Below, piece after piece: positions 36,248-42,211 of a DNA stretch of 42,211 nucleotides. Every line of letters starts with the position of its first letter. Within the stretch, counting starts at the first letter, position 1. The notes beneath the pieces were generated by a model. That model did no database searches. It worked only from the letters and a program-made list of their open reading frames with translations, and had not been told where the DNA came from. Source of the DNA: an uncultured Bacilli bacterium (GTDB lineage: Bacteria > Bacillota_I > Bacilli_A > RF39 > UBA660); the NCBI GenBank assembly GCA_947624515.1, contig CANQKN010000004.1:1-42211 (forward strand), written 5' to 3'. The position numbers and the translations under genes were made by a program.

Positions 36248-36700
36248 CTAGGAATTTAATACAATTTCATCATAAGTAGCTAGTACTGTTTTTAATACAG
36301 AATTGATTTCTTCTAATGTATCACTACTTTCCAATAAAACATCATATTGTGTTAATTCATTTAAAAAATCTTCATTTTCTAAATGAATTTCTTTAATATA
36401 AATATCAATTCCTTTTTTTTCATATAAAGATTTAATTGTTTCTGCAATTTTTAAATTGCTAGTCATACCAATATAGGAATAGTATTTATTTCCTTCTTTC
36501 ATGGTTATCTTTTCTTCAATACCATCTATTGGTTGATTACTTGCATCCAATGTGCTATAAGCACCACATTGTAAAAAATAGATATCCCCTTTTTCTTGAA
36601 AGACTAGACTTGCTACTCCATACTGGTTAAAAATAAAGGAGGCACATAAGTATCCTAATAATACTGCACAAATAATAGGAATTAAGAGATTTATTTTCAT
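36248..36700 (-). CDS. SPOR-like membrane protein, SpoIIB position
   Basis: Small bitopic protein of 150 aa. Seen: one membrane helix (about 4-24), then a domain with DIYFLQCGAYSTLDASN followed by YYSYIGMTSNLKIAETIKSLYEKKG, which matches the SPOR pattern (FxQxGA...A..L...G). SPOR domains bind denuded glycan at septa. It sits directly upstream of radC, where B. subtilis has spoIIB. ATG 36700 has GGTGAT 5 nt upstream; a longer frame from 36766 has none. The SPOR assignment is by pattern, not certain; naming it SpoIIB is inference from synteny. Confidence 0.65.
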   Translation of the reverse strand: MKINLLIPIICAVLLGYLCASFIFNQYGVASLVFQEKGDIYFLQCGAYSTLDASNQPIDGIEEKITMKEGNKYYSYIGMTSNLKIAETIKSLYEKKGIDIYIKEIHLENEDFLNELTQYDVLLESSDTLEEINSVLKTVLATYDEIVLNS

Positions 36701-36791
36701 ATGATCACCAGTATTATCGTATAACTTGTTATCTGAAAAAAATGTCGAATAAAAGGTAACTTTCACTAAATTTACACATTTTTAACAAAAA

Positions 36792-36821
36792 AAAATTACT
36801 TAAGTCTTCTTAAGTAATTTT
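36792..36821 (-). terminator. Terminator overlapping the HerA-like gene stop
   Basis: 13-bp perfect stem with TTACTTAAG core and TCTT loop, then about nine Ts on the minus strand. The TAA stop (36820-36822) overlaps the 5' arm. Confidence 0.85.
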
Positions 36822-38601
36822 AATTTTCTTTTTTAACTTCTAAAAACCAAGCTTGACTAATATTACAGCTATTACTATTAGGTGCAGGATTTGGCATATC
36901 TAATTGAATCATAATAGGCATTTTAAATGCTGTTCCAAAAGCAATACAATGGCCAGGTGGTAAAATTTTAAAATTATTGACAATTTCATGAGTAATATTA
37001 GGAATCATTTTATAAATATACTCGATATCATCAGGATATATGATTTTAAAAATAATAAAATTACTACACTGTGATAAACAAGTATTCGATAATTCATTCG
37101 GTCTTTGACTAATTAATCCTAATAAAACACCATATTTTCTACCTTCCTTAGTAATACGCTCAAAAATATTATATCCTAATAGATAAGAATCATTATCATT
37201 TTGAACATAACGATGTGCTTCTTCCAAAATAATATGAAAAGAAATACTGGCACGATTTATTAAGGATTTTGCATAATCAAACAATAATTTAGAATAAATT
37301 TTCGTAATTACTTTAGCAAAATTATCATCCACATAGTTAATGTTAAAATTAATAATTTGTGCTTTTCTTCCTGATGAAGTAGTCAATAATCGTTTTATAT
37401 ATTCTTCTTTCGATACATAATTTGGATATTTAAAGAATTCACCATTATCACTATGAATCAAGGTATGCAAGCGAACTTTTAATAAATTATTTTCGTCATA
37501 GATCTTATCACTTTTTAAAATTCCTTCGCTAATTAAAGCAAAATCAAGAGCTTTTTCTAAATCTTCTAATGTATAAGCAAAGTTTCCTTTTGGCATACTT
37601 AACTCTAAACTATCATCTAAAAATGTTTGAATTAAATTCATGATTACTTCCATTTCTCTAATTTTTCCTGTAGAATCAATCATTAAACATTGTTTTAAAG
37701 TTCTTGTATATCCTGGTTGGACAATTTCCGTTTCTAAATTTAATTGAGTTGTATGATAAGTAGATAAAATAGAAATAATTTGATCTCTGATTTGTGGAGA
37801 AGATCTACCACTACTTAAAATATCTAAGATAGCTCTAGCAATAATATCATTTTTATGTTTTATAACTTCTTCTTCTACTCTAGCAAATACATTTACAAGT
37901 TTCATTGCTTTTTCTAGAATGGGAAGTTGAGAATGTTTTTCTACTCCTAATAATAAAGCTAATTCATCTACTCCTAACAACCAAACTGGAATTCTAATGA
38001 TTTCACTATTAGCTTGATTTAAATTAGTGGTATAAGCTTTAAAAGAAATATTAGGATTGATAGTCGAGATAGATTGAAAAGCATTATGATATTCTCCATA
38101 AGCATCAAAAAGAAAAATATTAGCATTGTATGCAACATAATTTCTGATACTAAAAAGATTTTGAATAATTCTAGCAAAGCCACTACTTTTTCCACTTCCA
38201 CTAGAACCTAAAATACAGAAATGGTTACTAAAAAAATTATTGATATTAGTACCAATCTTAACATTTTTATAAATAGGACTTGTTCCAATATATAATTCTT
38301 TATTATTAGATTCTTGTTGCATTCCAACAATAATAGATGTTGCTTCTTCTGTCAATAAATAAACATTAGCAGCTAAAGAAGGTTTTGTGATTAAACCAAA
38401 TACAAATTGCTGATTAACAATTTCTCCTAATAAATTAATAGATACCATATTTACTTTCATATTGACAATTTCACCAATGATTCTATGATTTTCATCATCA
38501 ATCATTACATATTTATTAATAATATTACTTTTATTATCAAAATCACTGGATAGTTCAAGTAAAATTGAATTTTCTAAAATCTCTTTAATTTTTCCTAGCA
38601 C
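36820..38601 (-). CDS. HerA/DUF87-type ATPase
   Basis: Hexameric FtsK/HerA-superfamily ATPase, probably a DNA translocase. Seen: N-terminal beta-barrel (about 1-100), Walker A GSSGSGKSSG (132-141), FLFDAYGEY, Walker B IILEEAHR (457-464), and the downstream GLISQRPNELSNTCLSQCSN sensor region. 593 aa. GTG 38601 has AGGAGG at 7 nt. It lacks the usual nuclease partner NurA and is not next to a SIR2 or DUF4297 gene, so it is not one of the known HerA defence pairs. Lies between proS and the SPOR gene. Function unknown; DNA repair or segregation is possible. Confidence 0.85.
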   Translation of the reverse strand: MLGKIKEILENSILLELSSDFDNKSNIINKYVMIDDENHRIIGEIVNMKVNMVSINLLGEIVNQQFVFGLITKPSLAANVYLLTEEATSIIVGMQQESNNKELYIGTSPIYKNVKIGTNINNFFSNHFCILGSSGSGKSSGFARIIQNLFSIRNYVAYNANIFLFDAYGEYHNAFQSISTINPNISFKAYTTNLNQANSEIIRIPVWLLGVDELALLLGVEKHSQLPILEKAMKLVNVFARVEEEVIKHKNDIIARAILDILSSGRSSPQIRDQIISILSTYHTTQLNLETEIVQPGYTRTLKQCLMIDSTGKIREMEVIMNLIQTFLDDSLELSMPKGNFAYTLEDLEKALDFALISEGILKSDKIYDENNLLKVRLHTLIHSDNGEFFKYPNYVSKEEYIKRLLTTSSGRKAQIINFNINYVDDNFAKVITKIYSKLLFDYAKSLINRASISFHIILEEAHRYVQNDNDSYLLGYNIFERITKEGRKYGVLLGLISQRPNELSNTCLSQCSNFIIFKIIYPDDIEYIYKMIPNITHEIVNNFKILPPGHCIAFGTAFKMPIMIQLDMPNPAPNSNSCNISQAWFLEVKKEN

Positions 38602-38651
38602 AGGTACCCCTCCTATTTTATATTTATTATATCTTTTTTTTTATAGAAAAA

Positions 38652-38673
38652 AAAGACCTAATTTTAGATCTTT
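38652..38673 (-). terminator. Terminator overlapping the proS stop
   Basis: 10-bp stem AAAGATCTAA/TTAGGTCTTT (one G-U) and about five further Ts. The TAA stop (38672-38674) overlaps the 5' arm. Confidence 0.7.
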
Positions 38674-40105
38674 AATATTGTTTTCCCCAATATACTAGAT
38701 GTTGTGCACTTTCTCCACAAACGCAACATTTTCCATCTTTGTTATCTTCTTGGAAAGGAATACAACGGGAAGTTATTCCTGTTTCTTGTTTAATTTTTTC
38801 TTCACATTCCTGTTTACCACACCAATAAGCTTTTATAAAGCCATTTTCTTTTTCTGATAAAGCTTTCATTTCCTCTAATGTCAAAACAGATTTTGTCATA
38901 TCATCTCTTCGTATCTTTGCTTTTATATACATACTATTTTGAATTTCTAACAGTAATTTAATTACTCCTTCTACTACTTGATCTAAAGAAATTTCTATTT
39001 TTTCTAAGGTATCTCGTCTTACTAAAATACAGGTATTATTTTCTAAATCTCTTGGACCAAATTCAATACGAATAGGTATTCCTCTCATTTCACTTTCTGC
39101 AAATCGGTATCCAGGTGATTTATCACTATCATCAATGTTACAAGTAATACCTTCTAATTTTAAACTACGTGCTATATCATAACTTTTTTCAAGAACTTCA
39201 GTATTATTTTTACCAATTGGGATAATATTTACTTTTATTGGTGCAATGTTAGGAGGTAAAACTAATCCATGATCATCACTATGTGTCATAATTAAAGCTC
39301 CAATAATACGTGTTGACATTCCCCAAGAAGTTTGATACATATACTTTTCTTGATTATCTTTATCCACAAATGTCATATGAAAAGCTTTTGCAAAATTATT
39401 TCCAAAATAATGACTAGTTCCTGATTGAAGCGCAATTCCATTATACATTAACGCTTCAATTGTATAAGTATTTTCAGCTCCTGCAAATTTTTCTTTTGGA
39501 GTTTTTTCGCCTTTAATTACAGGAATTGCTAGTACTTCTTCACAAAAATCAGCATAGATATTTAACATTTTTAGAGTTTCTTCTTTTGCTTCTTCACTTG
39601 TTGCATGAACGGTATGACCTTCCTGCCATAAAAATTCTCGACTCCTTAAAAAAGGACGAGTTGTTTTTTCCCAACGTACTACACTACACCATTGATTATA
39701 TAATTTTGGCAAATCACGATAACTCTTTACAATATTTGCATAATGCTCACAAAATAAAGTTTCACTAGTAGGACGAACACATAACCTTTCTGGTAATTCT
39801 TCTTCTCCACCATGAGTAACCCAAGCTACTTCTGGAGCAAAGCCTTGTACATGATCTTTTTCTTTTTGTAGTAATGATTCAGAAATAAATAAAGGCATAG
39901 CAACATTTTGATGTCCAGTTTCTTTAAATCTTTTATCTAATTCCTTTTGAATATTTTCCCAAATTGCATATCCATAAGGCCTAATAATCATACATCCTTT
40001 AATACTTGAGTAATCAATTAATTCTGCTTTTTTACAGATATCTGTATACCACTGTGCAAAATCTACATCCCGTGAAGTTATCTCTCTTAATTCTTTTCCG
40101 TCCAT
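38672..40105 (-). CDS. proS: Prolyl-tRNA synthetase, archaeal/eukaryotic type
   Basis: Charges tRNA-Pro. Seen: class II core with RPYGYAIWENIQ (motif 1), VRPTSETLFCEHYANIV (motif 2 region), FLRSREFLWQEGHT, and TSWGMSTRIIGALIMTHSDDHGLVLPP (motif 3); anticodon domain; C-terminal zinc domain with CGKQEC and CCVCGES; and the C-terminal Tyr. 477 aa with no editing insertion, which marks the eukaryote-like form found also in mycoplasmas. ATG 40105 has AGGAAG at about 7 nt. Monocistronic by flanking terminators. Confidence 0.97.
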   Translation of the reverse strand: MDGKELREITSRDVDFAQWYTDICKKAELIDYSSIKGCMIIRPYGYAIWENIQKELDKRFKETGHQNVAMPLFISESLLQKEKDHVQGFAPEVAWVTHGGEEELPERLCVRPTSETLFCEHYANIVKSYRDLPKLYNQWCSVVRWEKTTRPFLRSREFLWQEGHTVHATSEEAKEETLKMLNIYADFCEEVLAIPVIKGEKTPKEKFAGAENTYTIEALMYNGIALQSGTSHYFGNNFAKAFHMTFVDKDNQEKYMYQTSWGMSTRIIGALIMTHSDDHGLVLPPNIAPIKVNIIPIGKNNTEVLEKSYDIARSLKLEGITCNIDDSDKSPGYRFAESEMRGIPIRIEFGPRDLENNTCILVRRDTLEKIEISLDQVVEGVIKLLLEIQNSMYIKAKIRRDDMTKSVLTLEEMKALSEKENGFIKAYWCGKQECEEKIKQETGITSRCIPFQEDNKDGKCCVCGESAQHLVYWGKQY

Positions 40106-40124
40106 AATATCACTTCCTAGTAAG

Positions 40125-40130
40125 ATTATA
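40125..40130 (-). promoter_or_regulatory. proS: Candidate -10 of proS promoter
   Basis: Perfect TATAAT preceded directly by TG (no spacer base); no clear -35. It would give a leader of only about 13 nt starting at the SD. No T-box or other leader is seen ahead of proS. Confidence 0.35.
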
Positions 40131-40159
40131 CAGTAAAACGATTAAAATTAAAACAAAAA

Positions 40160-40180
40160 AAGATAATTTTATTTTATCTT
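40160..40180 (-). terminator. Second hairpin downstream of the Rpn gene
   Basis: 7-bp AAGATAA/TTATCTT stem, 7-nt loop, five Ts. Probably a backup to the hairpin at 40204-40236. Confidence 0.45.
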
Positions 40181-40203
40181 CATAACTAATTTACTTATAT
40201 AAA

Positions 40204-40236
40204 AACTCGTTTCATTTTTATCCAAGAAACGGGGTT
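40204..40236 (-). terminator. Terminator of the Rpn-type nuclease gene
   Basis: CGTTTC/GAAACG stem extended by three pairs past a small internal loop, 12-nt loop, then five Ts on the minus strand. Confidence 0.6.
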
Positions 40237-40267
40237 CATAACAGTTGAATATATTTTTTATTCTAAT

Positions 40268-41131
40268 CTATAAATTTTTAATTTTTTCCATAGATAAACC
40301 AGTACATTCCGATATCGTTTTATAATCCATATTCTTTTTTAACATAATTCTCGCTATTTCTATTTGTTTCTTTTTCTCTCCTTGTATCATTCCTTTTTCT
40401 ATTCCATTTTTCTCACCTTCATCATATCCGGTTTCTCTCATATCTTCTAAATCCCATTTATGAGCTTCTTCTCTATCATAGTATCCTATAAAGTTTGGAT
40501 CTTTTGATAAATCCTCTACTTTTCTAATTGCTGCCATATATCTCTCATCTCCTTTAAACTCTCTTTTCATTTCTTCTATCGTTCTCATTTTTAATAATCG
40601 AATAAACTTCTCAATTTCATTATCTATATTATACTTTTTGTTAACTATATTTTCAAGTATTAAATGTATCGATTGATAGATATCTGTTTCGATATTTCCT
40701 TCCTCATCTCTTAATTTAAAGGTTATTACTTCTTCTTTTGTTTGAAATCTATTAAAATTATCAAAATTTATTAAGATAATATGAGGATATCTTTTGACAC
40801 TAATTGGTATACTTTCTGATATTACTGAAAAGGCATAACTTGTATTCTTTTCAAAAAGATTCTTACTTCGATATTGATTCATCTCTAATATTAATTGATT
40901 ATGATTTCCTATCTTAATGATTAAATCCGATTCTTTTTTCTTTTCTTTTAGATTTTTCTTTACTAATTCTCCTCCTTGATAATCTGCATTTTTTAATAAT
41001 TCTTCATCGATATTTGTTAATTGATGTAAGAAAGACACTATGATTTCTCTAACTTCAATACTTCGACATAATGATTTAAACATAGCATCGTTTAACATAT
41101 TAATTTCTTTTTGTTTAGTTTTTTCTTCCAT
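40268..41131 (-). CDS. Rpn-family PD-(D/E)XK nuclease (putative transposase relative)
   Basis: Recombination-promoting nuclease family protein. Seen: N-terminal LNDAMFKSLC, ESDLIIKIGNHNQLILEMNQYR (Asp then Glu-x-Asn in place of the more common Glu-x-Gln), then helices, and a charged C-terminus rich in Glu-Lys-Gly (GYDEGEKNGIEKGMIQGEKKK), all typical. 287 aa. ATG 41131 has GGAGG at 6 nt; an in-frame start at 41161 lacks one. Such genes are often multicopy and mobile by DNA exchange, and a possible 3' relic lies at 41503-41532. No inverted repeats or target duplication seen. Confidence 0.85.
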   Translation of the reverse strand: MEEKTKQKEINMLNDAMFKSLCRSIEVREIIVSFLHQLTNIDEELLKNADYQGGELVKKNLKEKKKESDLIIKIGNHNQLILEMNQYRSKNLFEKNTSYAFSVISESIPISVKRYPHIILINFDNFNRFQTKEEVITFKLRDEEGNIETDIYQSIHLILENIVNKKYNIDNEIEKFIRLLKMRTIEEMKREFKGDERYMAAIRKVEDLSKDPNFIGYYDREEAHKWDLEDMRETGYDEGEKNGIEKGMIQGEKKKQIEIARIMLKKNMDYKTISECTGLSMEKIKNL

Positions 41132-41465
41132 TATATTCCTCCAGTTTCTAAAAAAATCCATTAAATTGCACTTACTTTAACAAAAAGAAATCAATCTGTA
41201 AAATGAAAGATTTCTTAAATTCAACCACTAAAAAAAGAGGAATTTTTTATTTTCCCTTATAAAAATATTAAATTCATCTTTTATCAACTATTCAATTATT
41301 TAATTTATATATTTTTATTTTGTAATTATTAGAAGATAAGAAAAAATCTATTGTAAAGGAAGCCATAATTAATAGTCAAATATACAAATAAACCATACTT
41401 AGGATTATTGTATTGGTAAATTTAAAGTAGACAATGAGAGAGGATACGAAAAACGAACATAACAA

Positions 41466-41494
41466 AAGAGATATGTTCTTGTATCATATCTCTT
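41466..41494 (-). terminator. Terminator of the surface-protein gene
   Basis: Perfect 10-bp stem AAGAGATATG/CATATCTCTT with a 9-nt loop, followed on the minus strand by four Ts. It lies about 40 nt past the stop. Confidence 0.6.
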
Positions 41495-41502
41495 ACATAA
41501 TT

Positions 41503-41532
41503 CTATAAATTCTTAATTTTTCTATATAATTT
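41503..41532 (-). pseudogene. Possible 3' relic of a second Rpn gene
   Basis: The minus strand reads KLYRKIKNL then TAG; the intact Rpn gene ends MEKIKNL then TAG. The last 19 nt are nearly identical (one A/G change). It sits right against the stop of the surface-protein gene. Short and AT-rich, so chance is possible. Confidence 0.3.
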
Positions 41533-41533
41533 A

Positions 41534-42211
41534 TCAATTATTATTTGGTGCTAGAACGATGCGGAAAGAAGTATTGATATCTATTCCACCATTCATATCA
41601 TTGAAAGCAAAGGTACCAGCAGCTGTACCCTGTGCCCAACGACCACCACGACAAAACCAAGGCCAAGAAGGTAGACTCATGAAGTTTGAATAATCATTAT
41701 ACCAACTACCAATATCTTCTAATTTATTTGCAAAAGGGCCCATTTCTCCTGTTGCATCTCCTAAAATACGATTATTATAATCTGTATAAGTCCCTGACGA
41801 ATAGGTATCATAATATCTTTTCCACTGACTATCTGTAAAAAATTTTGGATATAAGGTAGTAATACCACTTTCTCCTCCTTCTTTTGAAGTATTGGTGGTA
41901 TATCCCATTACAAATTCCCATGCCCCACCACTCATATCATAAACTCCTGTCTTATTTCCTGTCGTGGATGCTACATCTGCAGCACTATTTTTATAATTTA
42001 CTGTATAGGTTCCATCTGCTCCTAATACAGTTGGTTCATGTAGATTTCCTTCTATACTAGTAGCACTAGACCCTTTTGTTGGTGCTACTATTGCTGCATA
42101 TCCAGTGATAAAAGCTTCATTATTATTGATTCTTATCTCACTACAATTTCCATTAGTACAGGTTCCATACTTGGAATGACTTAAATATGCTACTGCTCCC
42201 CATTCGGTATT
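41534..42211 (-). CDS. Surface protein, C-terminal part (FGE/C-type-lectin-like fold), truncated by window edge
   Basis: The last 225 residues are visible; the start lies beyond 42211. Seen: NTEWGAVAYLSHSKYG, a Cys pair CTNGNC, GYAAIV, TGNKTGVYDMSGGAWEFVMG (similar to the NVWEWV region of sulfatase-modifying-factor-like domains), then WFCRGGRWAQGTAAGTFAF and TSFRIVLAP at the end. Such ends are common in large secreted proteins of gut Firmicutes, and also in variable proteins of diversity-generating retroelements. Stop is TGA, directly followed by TAA, the only TGA stop in the window. No reverse transcriptase is nearby. The C-terminus is near-complete and in frame to the window edge. Confidence 0.75.
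   Translation of the reverse strand, partial: NTEWGAVAYLSHSKYGTCTNGNCSEIRINNNEAFITGYAAIVAPTKGSSATSIEGNLHEPTVLGADGTYTVNYKNSAADVASTTGNKTGVYDMSGGAWEFVMGYTTNTSKEGGESGITTLYPKFFTDSQWKRYYDTYSSGTYTDYNNRILGDATGEMGPFANKLEDIGSWYNDYSNFMSLPSWPWFCRGGRWAQGTAAGTFAFNDMNGGIDINTSFRIVLAPNNN

Larger units (their letters stand above)
41132..41533. other. Gene-free accessory spacer of about 400 bp
   Basis: Very AT-rich. It holds an 8-bp hairpin (41185-41216, AAGAAATC/GATTTCTT with 16-nt loop and a few Ts, a weak terminator or stem), no supportable ORF in the middle (41217-41464), a hairpin at 41466-41494 and a short Rpn-like tail. No tRNA or att site is recognisable. Confidence 0.5.

Noticed and set aside
36720-36760. 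TCGACA as -35 for the SPOR-radC operon
   Set aside because: No acceptable -10 at 16-18 bp; spacing to TATACG is 19 bp.
38626-38631. TATAAT ahead of the HerA-like gene as promoter
   Set aside because: A perfect -10 by itself in a long A/T run with no -35 and no TG element; too likely by chance, though the proS terminator just upstream of this gene lies on the other side and some promoter must exist.
41534-41536. UGA read as tryptophan
   Set aside because: All tryptophans in the intact genes are TGG and no gene needs TGA read through; rarity of TGA stops is reported, but reassignment is not supported.
1-42211. CRISPR arrays, IS elements, tRNA or rRNA genes
   Set aside because: No regularly spaced repeats, transposase frames with inverted ends, or cloverleaf/rRNA-like GC-rich stretches were seen on reading the window.

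Overview
The window comes from an AT-rich, low-GC Gram-positive genome, most likely an uncultured gut Bacilli/Erysipelotrichia- or RF39-like lineage on the Bacillota/Mycoplasmatota border. I infer this from PolC plus DnaE, SepF/DivIVA, PrkC/PrpC, a T-box, MreC/MreD, SpoIVFA/SpoIVFB-like genes, eukaryote-type ProRS and type 2 IleRS. No species can be named from the sequence alone. Nearly all genes lie on the minus strand; only rpmB and one unknown gene next to dnaE are on plus. I see no IS element, CRISPR array, tRNA or rRNA. I corrected many starts by choosing the codon that sits 5-9 nt after a Shine-Dalgarno sequence.

Layout, left to right. 1-4.5 kb: peptidoglycan precursor genes (an alpha/beta hydrolase, a membrane-anchored MurF and Ddl in one tight operon, plus murI). 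4.6-13.2 kb: both replicative polymerases, PolC and DnaE, separated by one unknown gene. 13.3-14.4 kb: an unknown plus-strand gene and rpmB. 14.4-24.3 kb: the classic priA-fmt-rlmN-prpC-prkC-rsgA-rpe block, with two membrane proteins of their own (one thioredoxin-like) and without def, rsmB and thiN. 24.3-31.4 kb: a remodelled sepF-divIVA-ileS block, with an ABC protein inserted after divIVA and a cation antiporter inserted between an isoleucine T-box and ileS. 31.5-32.8 kb: a membrane-anchored Ig-like protein. 32.9-36.7 kb: a SpoIIB-like SPOR protein, radC, mreC, mreD, spoIVFA and spoIVFB, in the same order as the Bacillus spoIIB-maf-radC-mreBCD-minCD-spoIVFAB region but without maf, mreB, minC and minD. 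36.8-40.1 kb: a HerA-like ATPase and ProRS. 40.3-42.2 kb: accessory end with an Rpn-type nuclease, a possible Rpn relic and the 3' part of a large surface protein with an FGE/C-type-lectin-like C-terminus.

Most notable: (i) spoIVFB has no ATG/GTG/TTG upstream of its HEXXH motif, and the only well-placed start is an AUU codon with a good SD, so ordinary gene callers would drop the catalytic N-terminus; (ii) IleRS carries the swapped GXHH form of the HIGH motif, linked to mupirocin hyper-resistance; (iii) an Ile T-box leads with a CaCA antiporter gene before ileS; (iv) of 34 stop codons 18 are TAA, 15 TAG and only one TGA, and that one is followed at once by TAA; (v) an ABC half-transporter keeps Walker A/B but has lost the signature, Q-loop and H-loop residues; (vi) nearly every promoter I can find has an extended -10 (TGnTATAAT-like).
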